The notes under the pieces are model-generated. The model did not search any database and had not been told where the DNA came from. It saw only the letters and a list, made by a program, of their open reading frames with translations. 64,000 nucleotides of DNA. Source: Micropterus salmoides (Eukaryota > Chordata > Actinopteri > Centrarchiformes > Centrarchidae). The stretch spans positions 20,078,308 through 20,142,307 of the forward strand of contig NW_024040152.1 in NCBI RefSeq assembly GCF_014851395.1. Reading direction: 5' to 3'. The position numbers and the translations under genes are program-made. Numbering within the stretch: position 1 is the first letter of the stretch; each line of letters opens with the position of its first letter. Positions 32,011 to 44,359 of the stretch are shown here, in pieces.

Positions 32011-33235
32011 CCTGATAAACCTATTTGTTTACCCATAATTCTAATGGGTTATGAATAATCAGCTTTCCACCTTTTATTGTTTGCTTTGTTTGATTTCCCA
32101 TCTCTCACACCAGTCAAAACTCATATGATATTTTGTTTCTGTGCTACAATCTTGTTAAAAGCAGTCAAAACAGCAGAGAAAACTAAATTCTACTTGGCCC
32201 CTATAAAAATATCAACACAGCGGAGAAAAAGCTTGGCCCTGTTAAGACTTGGTCTAAGTGAGACCAAATTCAAAGAGACCAATTTCAATGTAAGTAATGG
32301 GGGACAAAAAGTCAGTCCTGTTTCAGGGCAAAAAATTATTCCAGCATCTTTCCAATTAGAGTAAACCAAATTATACTACAATGTAAAAACCTTTTTGGAA
32401 CACTAGAAAAACAAACAAAGGAAAAAGAGTTGAATGACTGATTGAGAGCAAAAGGCAGATTCGAAACTAAGTACAGAGAAAGACTGCAAACATGAAACAG
32501 AAGCCACAAAAAAACAAAGGCAACCAAAAGGTCAGGGGACGGGGGGGGGGACGGGGCTTTAGGGTTAGGTTGGTGGTTTCAAAACTCTGTAGCCAAATAC
32601 CTGCCATGGCCCGCTGTGAGCTGTCACACACAATCCTGACTGAGAAGAATTGGTAAACACATTCGTCTCTGCCCACCTTCCATTTATAGTGCTATGAACT
32701 TCATTCATATAGGCTACTACAAATCATATCCAGAGTGCTTTACAGGACCAGAGGTCTGTTCGCAGACGACGTTGAGTGCAGCACAAAGTCAGATCATGAC
32801 TGCTCACAGAATTATGTAAAATACCAATAACTGCCCGACAATAGTTTGTTTAGCTGCCCCAGACTACTGTATTGTGCCCTGTGGTATTAAAAGGCATCTG
32901 CTACCACCAGTCTCATGCACAAAAACAACACAGCTGCATAATAGCGTCTAAACCGGTTGATTTACAGTATAATTCATTCCAATCAGAGTTACATTTACAA
33001 TTACAGATTTTAACCATCACTCCTCAGTGAACTCCTTGGCTGCGGCTTGAGAGCATTTTCTAGTTAAGTAGGCCTGTTTAGTATAGCCTATGTAGATTTA
33101 TCATTATGGATTTAGGCCTACCATGTTTTTAAGGAGTCTGTTCACACTGATATAAAATAAAAAAAATTTGTTTTGCGAAAGTTGAAAATATTAAACAGTA
33201 ATATGGCAATTGAAAGTCCGGCCCCCGCGGTGTTT
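32011..33235. other. Left-arm sequence without gene
   Basis: Mirrored at about 54640-55660 in the right arm. Short frames such as 32077-32364 have no family motif. About 32370-32560 (left only) includes a G-rich run (GGGGACGGGGGGGGGGACGG) not present on the right. Confidence 0.45.
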
Positions 33236-35990
33236 GTACATGTCAGAGGTGGATGTGATATATAGGTACATATACATGCATACATGTACACATGTACACA
33301 GTGCAATGAAGCATAGTGCAAAGGATGCTGGAATAAATAAGTAAGTATTTTGTGCAGGAGTAATGACTTGAGGTAGGTGGATTTGGTATATAGTATCTAC
33401 AATATGACAATATAACAGTATGAACAGCACTGAAATAGAGAATGTTGAAAGTGTTAAGTGCAATTTATACTTCTGCGTCAAATTGACGGCGTAGCCTCTG
33501 CGTAGCCCCCTACCCTACGCCGTCACCTACGGCGTAGCCTGACGTGAACCTCCTGAAAAATGTAGCTACATGTTGAGTCGACGCGGACCGTAAGCTCTGT
33601 GATTGGTCGGCTGAGTAGCCTCGCAATGCCTCCGAGCCAACAGGAAGTGTCCCTGCTTTGAAGTAACTTTTACTAGACTTGTTAAAATGACTTGTTTCAC
33701 TATCAGAATATGATCCATTCGGTCGATAACATTTGAAAAGGCTATACCTATAGAGGCAGAGTTACTGGGTTATTGCACAAGAATTGTTCCTGACACCATC
33801 AGAGTGATGGCTTGTGGGAAGAAACTGTTCCTAAGTCTGTTGGTTTTGGCATACAGTGCTCTGTAGCACCTACCAGAGGGGAGAAGCTGGAACAGGTTGT
33901 GTCCGGGGTCAGATGGATCTGCAGTGATTTTTCCTGCCTGTTTCTTGACTCTGGAAATGTATAAGTCCTGAATGGAGGGCAGGTTGGCACCGATGGTCTT
34001 TTCTGCAGTCCTGACTGTCCGTTGTAGTCTGTCCTTGTCCTTTTTGGTGGCAGATCCAAACCAGACAGTGATGACAGATGGGTCTCTTGAGGTGCAGTTG
34101 TTGGTGTAGGGGGAGAAGAGCAGTGGGGAGAGCACACACACCCTGGGGGGCGCCAGTGCTAATAGTCCAGGTGCTGGATGTGATGTTCCCCAGTCTCACC
34201 TGCTGACTCCTGTCAGTCAGGAAGTTTGTGATCCACTTACAGGTGGAGGCTGACACAGTGAGCTGGGTGAGTTTGGTGCTGAGGATGTCCAGGATGATGG
34301 TGTTGAACACCGAGCTGAAGTCCACGAAAAGGATCCTTACATATGTCCCTGGAGAGTTGAGGTGTTGCAGGATGTAATGCAGTCCCAAGTTGACTGCATC
34401 ATCCACTGACCTGTTAGCCCTGTATGCAAACTGCAGGGGGTCCAACAAGAGGCCTGTAATGTCCTTCAGGTGAGCCAACACCAGTCTTTCAAAGCACTTC
34501 ATGACTACAGATGTCAGGGCGACAGGCCTGTAGTCATTTAGTCCAGAGATGGAGGATTTTTTGGGGAGCGGGATGATTGTGGAGCGTTCGAAGCAGGAGG
34601 GAACTTGACACAGCTCCAGTGATCTGTTGAAAACATGTGTGAAGATGGGGGCCAGCTGGTCTGCACAGATTTTCAGGCAGGATGGAGACACACTGGGCCA
34701 GGAGCCTTCCTGATCTTCTGCCTTTGGAAGAGGTGGCTCATGTTCACAGATCTTGAGTGCAGGTGAGAGGTCAGAGAAGGGAGGTGGCAGTGTGTCAGTT
34801 GACTGTTTGAAGATGGTGTTGGAGCGGGGGAGAGGTCTGACTGTGGGCTTTTCAAACCTACAATAAAAGCCATTCAGCTCGTCTGCCAGTTGTTGAGTAC
34901 CAGCAGTGTTGGGGGATGGTCTCCTGTAGTGAGTGTCCACACTCACCAACACTCTCCACACTGACGCAGGATCGTTGGCTGCAAAGCTGTTTTTTAGCTT
35001 TTCAGTGTAGCATCTCGTTGCTGCTTTGACCTCCTTAGTCTTAGAGTGTTCCTGGCCTGGTTGTACAGGACTCTGTTCCCACTTCTGAAGGCCTCCTCTT
35101 TGGTCTGACGAAGCTGCCTGAGGTCTGCTGTGAACCAGGGTTTTTGGTTGTTGTATATGCGGAATGTCTTTGTCGGCACACATGTCCTCACAAAAGCTGA
35201 TGTAAGATGTCACAGTGTCAGTTAGTTCATCCATGTCAGTGGCTGCAGCCTCAAAAACACTCTAGTCAGTGCAGTCAAAGCAGGCCTGTAACTCCAGCTT
35301 TGACTCGTTGGTCCATCTTTTCACAGTCTTTACAACAGGTTTAGCAGATTAGTGATCAGAGAGTCCCAAGGCTGCACGGGGAACAGAGCGATAGGCGTCC
35401 TTTAATGTAGTGTAGCAGTGGTCCAGTGTGTTAGTGCCCCTGGTGGGACACTTAATATGCTATCTGTACTTTGGGAGTTCCTGGCTGAGGTTTGCTCTGT
35501 TGAAGTCCCCAAGAACAATGAGCAGGGAGTCTGGATGTTTTTTCTCCACATTAGTTGTCTGGTCAACCAGGTGTAGTAACGCCTCACTAACACAGGCCTG
35601 AGGTGGAATGTAAACAGCGACCAGGACAAACGAGGAAAACTCCCGCGGTGAATAAAAAGGTTTACAGTTTATAAATAATGTCTCTAAGTGAGGGCTGCAT
35701 GATTTTTCCAACACTGTGACATCTGTTCACCAACCTTCGTTTATATAGAAACAGAGTCCACCTCCTCTTGTTTTCCCGTGAGCTCCATTTCGAGATCTGC
35801 GCGGATGAGATTAAATCCGCTGTCCGGGATGTGCTCGGTGAGCTAGGATTCGGTGAAACAGAGGGCGGCGGATCTGCAGAAGTCCAAGTTAGTACTGTTG
35901 AGGAGATTTTGTTGGCTAGAGAGCGGACATTCGCCAGGTGAATTGAAGGGAGCGCAGTGCGAAAACCCCACTGTCTCAGTTTAACCAACT
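33236..35990 (-). mobile_element. L2-like LINE, decayed (left arm)
   Basis: Minus-strand pieces of endonuclease (LPSIHLANVRSLANK; SFVLVAVYIPPQA; LIVLGDFNRANL) and reverse transcriptase (STIIPLPKKSSISGLNDYRP, ALTSVVMKCFERL, PLQFAYRANRSVDDAV, ILFVDFSSVFNTI, STGAPQGV) are in order. The RT is missing the FADD-containing part: the text jumps from SPYTNNCTSRDPS to VITVWFGSATKK, a deletion shared by both arms. The C-terminus (HNLFQLLPSGR.YRAL) is present. The 3' UTR holds a MITE-like block (33484-33655) and the 3' end is cut at 33236. Wording and tail are typical of fish L2-type elements. Confidence 0.8.
33484..33655. mobile_element. MITE-like insert in LINE 3' UTR (left arm)
   Basis: The block TTCTGCGTCAAATTGACGG, with CTACGCCGTCACCTACGGCG, lies inside the 3' UTR of the LINE and is mirrored at 53645-53818. 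The CTGCGT / ACGCCGTAG pattern is that of a common non-autonomous fish element. It predates the inverted duplication. Confidence 0.45.
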
Positions 35991-36179
35991 ACAGATACAT
36001 TCTCAAACTTCTCATTATAACATAAACTGTATAGCATTGTTTTTCGCCATTGATTTGGCAAAGAATCTGTCAAACAAACTAAAATTGAAAGCGCCATATG
36101 GCTTTGTTCCCTTATCAAATCGAAAAAGAGTGCAATTTAATGAAATAAGTACACATATAAATAAGATATTAAATCAATA

Positions 36180-36530
36180 TAAACAAGTTATTTTAGGAGG
36201 TTAAAAAAGTAACTAAGTAAATTTTAAATGAGCTACTTTTTACTTTTACTTGAGTAGATTTTTTTTTTTTTTTTTAAACCTGTCCTGCCCAGCAGCCTGG
36301 TATGATGACCTGGATACCATATTGTGCCAGACAGATTTTACTTTAACAAGAGAGTATTAATATACTCCTTTGTCTGTTTTATTATTTATTTAATTGAGTA
36401 GATTTTTATAACAGTAACTTTACTTGTAGGCCTACTTAAGTAAAAGTTCATCAAAGTAATCTTACTTTTATTTAAGTAGAATATTTTTGTACTATTTCCA
36501 CCAAACAGGACAATAGTTGTTTCAAAATGT
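36180..36530. repeat. AT-rich transposon-like remnant (left arm)
   Basis: ACTTTTTACTTTTACTTGAG near 36232 and AAGTAGAATATTTTTGTACT with TTTCCACC near 36475-36502 resemble the ends of Tol2-related hAT elements. Mirrored at about 49225-49560. No coding content. Confidence 0.35.
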
Positions 36531-38298
36531 TTCAAAGGCGAGTGCATCACCTCCACTTAATGTATTATATCCACGCAACAGAATATCTGTTTTTTCTATT
36601 TTTATTTATTGTTTTACTACCATAAATATGGAAAACGCAATTACCAATTTCATCATATTATAACTGTAGTATAGTATAACTGTAGCTAAAAATACAGATT
36701 AAACTATATATGTGCTTTTACCCAGTTTTATTCTTTAAACTGTATTGGTTTCATGGTGAATAAAATTTCTGGACTGTTTTAAACAGGTTCCACTACGCAG
36801 CTCGAATCTGGGATGGGTTGAAAAAGTCCTCGTCCCTCACCTCTGAACTGCTGTTTTATTTATTAACTGTGCAAGCTCTTATGTCCGATAATCAGGTTAC
36901 ATAAAGAGAAATGTGTCTCTGAAAGAAACCGGAAGCCCGGTGAGTGGTGAAGACGCAGATACACTGCAGGGTGACACCAACTGCTGTCTACAGACTTTGG
37001 TGGGAATCCAGTCTCACTGCTCCCTGTCAGATAGTTGTGCACGCTCCCCCAGGAAAATGTAATGATCAAATGTCACAACACCGCACCCTGTACAGCAGTG
37101 GTGGGAAAGAGAGAAAAACAATTGTCTGTACAGGTTCGAGCAAGATGTGCTAATTTTTTTTTATTTGCCAGTCATTATTAAACATGTGATTTTGCAACTG
37201 CAGTTTTGGTGAACGGATGTTGCACACGTGTTTTCTTAGAACATATAGCCTCCTGTATTTTTTTGAGTTTTCTTTAAAAACATCAATCAAATAATAATTG
37301 GTAGGAATTACTTATAAAGGAAACTTGTGAAAAAGTTTTTATGTGTATAAACTGCATGGTGCTTTTCATTGCACAGGTTTGTTGCACTCTGCTCTTACAG
37401 TACAGGGCAGGTATGCTGTCAATCTCTGCTGGCATATGGTTTTAAATCCTTTCACAAGAAAGAGCATAGCATTACACTATAATACCTAGCCTATATATAT
37501 CCAGTGTGCGAACTATACCATGGCTTTCGGGATAGCTCACTTTTTTCCCCACTCTCATGGGGGGGGGATCATTCATAGCTGGACACTAATAGATGGAGTG
37601 GAGCGGACAGGACCAGGAGATCGACCAGCCCGCCGCGGACGGTCGATGATCATTCTTTCTGGCTGACTGAAGTCTGACGCTCCTGAATTTATGCATGGAT
37701 CCGTGATGATAGAGAAATATATACTGTAAATTAATGACAATAAAGCATGCTGTCAATATTTTAGACATCCCCCAAAATATCACAGATCATGCTTTTAGGG
37801 GAGCTGATGTCCTCTTTAGGGGAGCTCGTAGTTCGCACCCTGCCTATATCAACACTATAACAGAGAACAGGAAGTGGGAGATAACTTTCATTTCCCCTTA
37901 AAGGGCATACAAACCTCCTTTTTTATGTCACCATCCATATTCTGTCTTGAATTTCTTTTTTGAAGAAATGAAAATGAAAGTGTTGGTGCTGATGGAGAAA
38001 TACTGTTTGAGCAAACCATTATTAAAACAGAACCCTTTGTAAAATGTTTTGTATAACATTTTCAGATATCCAGTCAAATAGCTCAACAGACTGAAAGAGG
38101 TATACATACTGTATATCTCGCCTAAATACATGGTAAGAAAAAAAAGTTTAAAAATCTCATTTTTTAAGTTTCACATTTTGTCCCAACAGAAAGAGAAATG
38201 GGGGAGTGGTCTGAGGATGGAGGCAACGCCTTCTCAGGAGAGCTTCTTATAGCCATAACAGATCAAACTAAAACTCAGTTGTATCCCGCCATCACACA

Positions 38299-39680
38299 AT
38301 GTATCTCCTTACGCTGATCTTTGGGATTGTTTTCCATAAAGGCAAGTTTTGATTTAGATTTTTTTCTTTTTACGATTTAATCTTTAAGAAAAGATGGATT
38401 GTAATTTTCAATTAATTTACTTCAGAGTGAAGCTGTTCAATTTATTTTATCCACCCCTTAAAAAAAGAGGTGATGTTTTTGACTTATTCAAGTTTTTTGT
38501 TTCTTCAGCCTACACCCTGAAATGTTATGAGTGTGTACTGGGAAACTCAGGAACTTGCACAGACACAACTAAAGAATGTCCCTTAAGTGGTCAGCAGTGT
38601 GGAGCGCTGAGAGTCCTCTCATATGCAGGTATGGCATCTTGTGATGGATTGTTTTTATTGTAAAACTGCTGTAAAATTACAAGGTTCAGGTTAAATAGGT
38701 TACTCTTTTGTTGCAGGTGGTTCAAAACTTGTTGATCTCAATGTGAAATCGTGTGCTTTGGCTGACGAATGTATTGAGGGCTCAGTGAACTTTGGAATCT
38801 CCAGAACCGTCATTACCAGCAAGTGCTGCACCTCCGACCTCTGCAACACCCAGCTTCCTGCTGGTAACTTACCTTTATGGTTATATTGTCTTAAGTGAAC
38901 GTGAAAACCCCCATCTGCCAAGTGATGCTGCACAATAGCAATTTGTGTGTGTGAGTGTTGGAGAGAGAGAAAGAGAATATCTGGGTTCAAGTTGTTTTAT
39001 TGCCTAATCATGTTCTTAATCATGTTCCTGTATTTGGCATAAATCTGTACATTTTGTATGTCTGTTCATTTAAAAGCTGGTAAACCTCAACTTGTTTATC
39101 TGCAAGGAAACGCCAACAAATGTCCATAGCCTGCTGGACAAAAAACTTTGAAAAAGGCTCTTAAAAAAAGATAATTCCCCTCTATTCTTCTCTACCTCCC
39201 CAAACAATATGAACAATATATGTTCTATGTTACAGAACCGAATAAATCTAATCCCAATGGTAAAAAGTGCTTCAGCTGTGATAGTCAAAAGTGCACCGCA
39301 ACTCTAAACTGCGAGGGGAATGAGGACCACTGCATCTCAGCAGCAGGTAACAGGCCTAAGACATTAAACATCTAACTCTATTTCACATCTTTCCTCAGCT
39401 CTGAGGGATGCTTAGTGATTGTACTTGATGTATTAGGACTTAAAGCTCACATACTAACATTATTTTTATTCTCTCAGTGAACACAGGAGGTGTACAGACT
39501 ACCGTGAAGGGCTGTGCCTCCAAGCAGATCTGCTCAAATACGGCAAATCCGCAGATTTCGGGAGCCATTGGACCAGAAATTAGCTGCTGTCAGGGTGACT
39601 TCTGCAACAGCGCCAGCAGCACAAGTGCTGGCCTTCTGCTCCTGGTGGCACCGTTGTTCTCTTTGGTCATGTTCTCTTAA
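38299..39680 (+). CDS. Two-LU-domain Ly6/uPAR-like GPI-anchored protein, copy 1
   Basis: Five exons join in frame to 207 aa: 38299-38341, 38509-38628, 38717-38863, 39236-39346 and 39478-39680. Intron 1 uses a GC donor (AAAG/GCAAGT); the others are GT-AG, all in phase 1. Residues 1-14 are a short signal peptide. LU domain 1 (about 19-98) runs from LKCYECVLG to CCTSDLCN; LU domain 2 (about 114-184) from KCFSCDSQKC to CCQGDFCN. The hydrophobic tail 191-206 after small residues fits a GPI-anchor signal. Such proteins are cell-surface adhesion, receptor or inhibitor proteins (PLAUR, LYPD, PINLYP relatives); the ligand cannot be told. AATAAA at 40050 is a likely polyadenylation signal. Its mirror copy points at it from the right arm. 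Confidence 0.85.
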
Positions 39681-40174
39681 CTGGTGGAGTCGCCAGCATC
39701 GCTGCTCAGCGTTTTCATCCGCATGGCCTCTTAGTGCTCCGCCCCTTTCTTTATCCTTTCAAACCACATGTGAGGAAGTAGACAGTTTAGCATTTCCTTT
39801 GTCTCATGCCTCATACAGATTTAACCTGCTTATTTTCTTTTTTACTTGTTGCCTATGATTGTCTTGTAAAGAATTGACTTGCAAGAGCTCTTATTTTTTT
39901 TCCTGAAGTAAAATGAGGAAAATATTAGAAACATGTCAATGCACATTTTTTGTTCGGAGCACTATTACTAACCTGAAATCTGTTTTCAATTGTTTTTTTA
40001 AGTTTAGGTTAGGTTTTTCAGAAATATAAATATTACTGATGAAAAGCAAAATAAATAACTTTCTAAAAATGTTGTGTATTTCTGTGTTCTTAATCATTTC
40101 CCAGTCTCATTTAAACATTGAAATTGCAATTATTTATTTGTACTTGATTTTGTTGATTATTCTCAGTTTTAAAG

Positions 40175-40660
40175 TTGGTTCATGGAATCATTTACAACAA
40201 GACGTTGTGCACAAGATTCATGATGAGCAAACTGCTCTTTCTATTCATGACAAGCCAACAAACTGTTAGCTTAAATGTTTACATAAATGTCAGTTATTAT
40301 GGGCAGCATCCCAGACACAGTGAAAAGTTACAGAGGCCCAGGTTTGATTCATGCCCACATTATGTAGTTGCTGATTCCAGACTCTAGGTTGAAGGCATCC
40401 CTGAAGTATTGTGAAAAGTTTTTGTAGGTTTTAATAAGATTAAGCACTTCAGACGTGTCCCAAAACATATCATAATACAGAAAGGGCCCTCAATATGATT
40501 TAGTTTGAAACTAGCTGGCAACAAATGCCAGTTTGTATAAGGCACAATATGAGCCACAGAAAATAGTAACTCTTTATTATCTTATGGAAAAAATTAAATT
40601 TGATCTTTTTAATTTACAAATGTGTTCTTGCAATCTCACTATCAATAGCTGCCTTACCAG
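40175..40660. other. Start of palindrome spacer, no gene
   Basis: Sequence unique to the spacer begins right after the inner edge of the left arm. Short frames show no family motif. Confidence 0.4.
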
Positions 40661-40667
40661 TGGCTTG

Positions 40668-40741
40668 GTAGATAAATACATAAGTGGTAAGATAAATACA
40701 TAAGTGGTAAGATAAATACATAAGTGGTAAGATAAATACAT
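40668..40741. repeat. Tandem repeat, about 20-bp unit, four copies
   Basis: GATAAATACATAAGTGGTAA is repeated without change three times and a fourth partial unit follows. The perfection suggests recent expansion. Confidence 0.85.
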
Positions 40742-40817
40742 GTGTAAAATTGTGGATAAACTGACCTACTGATGGCTGATGCAAATGATTTTGATCATCC
40801 CAAAGGATGATTTGGAT

Positions 40818-41015
40818 GGGGGAGGTGATGGCGCAATGGAAAAGACATGTGCCTTTGGTGTGAGAGTCCTGGGTTTGATTCCCACTGTGACCCATCCACC
40901 GCTGTGTCCCTGAGCAAGATAATTAACCCCTAGTTACTCCTGAGGCGTGCGACCTCTGACATGTATGGCAATTGTAAGTCGCTTTGGATAGAAGCATCAG
41001 CTAAATGAAGAAATG
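40818..41015 (+). mobile_element. tRNA-derived SINE
   Basis: The head has a box A-like GTGATGGCGCAATGG and a box B-like GGTTTGATTCCCAC at about 40873. The middle reads CCCTGAGCAAGATAATTAAC and the tail GTAAGTCGCTTTGGATAGAA, the conserved end of fish SINEs with LINE-derived tails. About 200 bp, the usual length. It is in the palindrome spacer only. Confidence 0.8.
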
Positions 41016-41989
41016 TATTTCTAAATGTTCTTAGATTTTGTGCACACTGGAGATGCCTATTCCCAGAGTCTAGATCACCTTCAACTGTTCAGCCTGTCTC
41101 CATCTTTAACTGTGTATTTGTTAGTCATGTGTAACTGACAGGAAATGTGATTAGAGGGACATTTTGTGGGAAACAACGGTCTATGTATCAACAGTGTCCT
41201 GCCATCTAGTGGACAAGGTTTTCATAACAGGCAGTTCATACATTAACAGCTTTTGATTTAAACCAAGTTTGCTACTTGGTTGAAATTAGGACTTATGTCT
41301 GGGGATTCTTTGAATTCAGCTGAATACAAGAGATATTAAAAATGTCCTGGTTCATGGTTTTCACATGGTTTTCACCAAACCAAATAGGGACGTGCACAAA
41401 CATTTTAGGGGCAGGTGCTAAAGTGAAAAAAGGCAGTTCTCACAAATATTTATATAAAATGTTTTTGTTTGGTTTTTACAACAAAACGTTAAATATATTA
41501 ACACAACTCCGACTTCCTAACCAATTTATTTTAGTTCCCTCGCACTCACACAATTGTTTCATACTTTTTTTTTTTTTCTATTTCTACAAAATAATCAGTT
41601 CACATCATGGTCTTCTTTAGTGTTTATTAGGTTTATCACAAGAGCTGGCAACACCAAAGGAAACTATGCCACAATGCAGCCTAGTATCATCAAAAGGTGT
41701 GAATGAATGAATAACACGGTGATTTCTTAAGTCATTTGGAGAGGTATTCCAGCGCATTTTTTTGCATTTTGTGTGTCATTTCATACAAGTCTTTTACTGC
41801 CTTTCTTGGGTTAAATTCTGTTTAATGCGGAATTACAAGGTGTAGTTACCATAAAGCATGATGTAAATATCTGAAAGTGACAACAGGGCTCTTTTATGGT
41901 GCTGTAGGAAGGAGTGGTGTGCTGCTTTGTCCTGCCAGACCAACATTTATTTGAAGAGAGTGACGGAAGGTGATGGGGCCGGCCTTGAT
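41016..41989. other. Spacer sequence without gene
   Basis: AT-rich. The block TTTTACTGCCTTTCTTGGGTTAAA (about 41793-41816) recurs inverted at about 42118-42141 in the dispersed repeat, so these two parts could fold on each other. Confidence 0.4.
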
Positions 41990-43030
41990 ACTATCATCAG
42001 TCCTCAAACCCTGCACAGGCTCACATCACCAGTCTTGGGACTCAATTTCACTTTTATTTTACTTTACACAGATTTGAACAGTGCATAATTTTCCCTGATG
42101 GCTCATTAAACAGAATTTAACCCAAGAAAGGCAGTAAAAGACTTGAAAGCTCCAGAGCCAGAGGAGATGCTTTTTTACTCACAGAAATGCTCACCAGGTT
42201 TCACATATAAGTAGGCCTACATAACTAATGAGAACTACAGCCTGTATTAAAAATATTTAATCTACTTAACTAACATAATAAGAATATAACACTGGAGAAA
42301 ATTCCAAAGGAAAATAAAAAGTATACAACTGCACAGATTTGTTTTGGAAGAGTTTTGTTTTGACACAGAGGGTAGCAGTAGATTGTTGATGCGGAGAGTT
42401 TTCAGCAGTTATAGTGCCATAGAAAGAGCAGCTGGGAGGCAGGTGAAGTTCTGCAAATTCTTCAAACTCAGTGATTAGCTTCCACTGATAGCAGTGCCAG
42501 CCTTCTCTTTGATAGAAACACAAGTCAAAAGGTCAAAACCTTGTTGCCTGTTGGCGCCACAGAAGGGGGTAGAGTGACCTCTGCTGGTTGAGCTTCTACA
42601 TAGCAAGAAGCCCTATAAATATGTTACAAAACTTAAGTATGAATGAAATAATAGAAACTTAAATAAATAGGCTAACTGCTGGCCTAAGCAACATATAACA
42701 TTAGTTTACTTGTCTTAATCTGAAGTTACAGGTCACCAATGGTCTGGCTGTTAGGAAGAACTAAACATTTGTCAGAGGTATTGTTATATTAGTTTTTATT
42801 TTTATTTCTGTTAACTAAAGTGTTTTTTTTCACATACAGTGTTAGTTTAGTTTTACTAAAAAAATTGTTTTAGTTTTATTAAAAACGTTATTTTAGTTTG
42901 CTTGCTAAACACACAGTAGATGGGCTACTTTTATTTTGAAGGTTTTATAATAGAATAGACCACGTGACTTCCGTTTTTGGTCTATAACGAAAAACGAATT
43001 GACTGAAGTTCACACTCTCTTCATTATTTG
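41990..43030 (+). repeat. Copy B of the dispersed repeat (spacer)
   Basis: Direct repeat of 27820-28700, with the same block order from TCAGTCCTCAAACCCTGCAC to GGTCTATAACGAAAAACGAA. It contains a few inserted bases, such as a second AGTTTTATTAAAAA motif. One copy lies outside the left arm and one between the arms, so a rearrangement between them is possible. Confidence 0.75.
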
Positions 43031-43037
43031 TTCAAAA

Positions 43038-43116
43038 AGGAATAACGATAAAATGAATCGCCAAAAATGGAAAACCACGTTTTTCGTTTTTGGTGATTCA
43101 TTTTATCGTTAAACGA
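43038..43116. repeat. Near-perfect hairpin
   Basis: ATAACGATAAAATGAATCGCC with AAAAATGGAAAAC is followed, after CACG, by GTTTTTGGTGATTCATTTTA-type reverse complement ending TCGTTA. The two arms of about 34 bp are separated by only a few bases. It is probably the terminal part of a transposon-derived repeat. Confidence 0.7.
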
Positions 43117-43289
43117 TTTCGCAAAAACGATTATTAATATTTTCATTGGTATTGTATTTTCATTTTTGAATTACAAACGAATTACGGATTATCCACAGAT
43201 ACCCGGACCGTTTCATAGAGGGACATTATTATGTCATCCAAAGGGAAAATGACATGTTTAATTGTGATATTATGTAAACATGTTATTAT

Positions 43290-43345
43290 TCCCCCGCGAC
43301 CCTGTATGCAGGATAAGCGGTTGACGATGGATGGATGGATGTTAT
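43290..43345. repeat. 3' scrap of the repeat seen complete at 62577
   Basis: CGCGACCCTGTATGCAGGAT with AAGCGGTTGACGATGG and (ATGG)n matches the end of the SINE-like repeat at 62577-62877 in opposite orientation. Only the last 45 bases and the tail remain. Confidence 0.6.
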
Positions 43346-43631
43346 TATGCTGTTCATGGTAAATGCATTATAACATTGGACTTGAGTGAAGCTACATCGT
43401 GTCCGAGTTGTACTTTCTAATTCCGCTTTTAAAGGGGCGTAACACAGGCAGCCCTCCCTCAAATGTAAAACTAAGTCCTTGTCACCATCAGTTATTGTGT
43501 GTGTGTGTGGTAAGTGTAAAATAGCAATAATAATAATGTCAGCCATGAGGCCGATCTGCGCAGCTGTAGGGTTAGCCGGTCGACATGCACATTAACTATG
43601 TTGATAGATAGACAGATGGTTAAGGAGATCT

Positions 43632-43740
43632 AGCATCGTTAGCTAGCTAGCTAGCTACTTAGTTAGCAACGATGTAGCATGGTAACTTACGTAACGTAAC
43701 GTAACGTAATATCTAATGTAGCTAACGTTAGCAACAGTGT
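43632..43740. repeat. AGCT and ACGTA simple repeats
   Basis: An (AGCT)n run lies near 43640-43657 and a run of ACGTA units near 43688-43710, followed by TAGCTAACGTTAGC. The self-complementary units could form cruciform structures close to the right arm's inner edge. Confidence 0.7.
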
Positions 43741-44359
43741 AGAATGCTAACTTATGTAATGAAACGTAAATAAAAACCAAAAACTAATGTTGTGTAATTT
43801 CACTCGGGAACCTGGAATGCCGGTCTCCTGTGTCCACCTTAGTTTCGGACTTTCATGGCTATTTATATAAAACTGAGAATAATCAACACAAATCAAGTAC
43901 AAATAAATAATTGCAATTTCAATGTTTAAATGAGACTGGGAAATGATTAAGAACACAGAAATACACAACATTTTTAGAAAGTTATTTATTTTGCTTTTCA
44001 TCAGTAATATTTATATTTCTGAAAAACCTAACCTAAACTTAAAAAAACAATTGAAAACAGATTTCAGGTTAGTAATAGCGCTCCGAACAAAAAATGTGCA
44101 TTGACATGTTTCTCATATTTTCCTCATTTTACTTCAGGAAAGAAAATAAGAGCTCTTGCAAGTCAATTCTTTACAAGACAATCATAGGCAACAAGTAAAA
44201 AAGAAAATAAGCAGGTTAAATCTGTATGAGGCATGAGACAAAGGAAATGCTAAACTGTCTACTTCCTCACATGTGGTTTGAAAGGATAAAGAAAGGGGCG
44301 GAGCACTAAGAGGCCATGCGGATGAAAACGCTGAGCAGCGATGCTGGCGACTCCACCAG

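Larger units (their letters stand above)
28967..40174 (+). repeat. Left arm of the giant inverted repeat
   Basis: This 11.2-kb segment is the reverse complement of 43867-58741 apart from indels. The outer edge matches as TATCAGTGTTGAGAC here and GTCTCAACACTGATA-type sequence on the right; the inner edge as TTGATTATTCTCAGTTTTA here against TATAAAACTGAGAATAATCAACA. Two right-arm transposon insertions, an extra 0.58 kb (about 54065-54640) and 0.23 kb (about 57225-57455) are absent here, while about 110 bp of the L2-like LINE is absent from the right arm. Protein-level agreement is near complete across the shared genes. Confidence 0.9.

Noticed and set aside
38700..38990. Minus-strand 96-codon frame identical in both arms (45048-45338)
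   Set aside because: It is the antisense of exon 3 and its intron in the Ly6-like genes; identity reflects the duplication.
40668..40741. Perfect short repeats considered as a CRISPR-like array
   Set aside because: Units are contiguous without spacers and the genome is a vertebrate; it is a simple tandem repeat.
40818..40890. Possible tRNA gene
   Set aside because: Box A and B are present, but there is no cloverleaf and the sequence runs on into a SINE body and tail.
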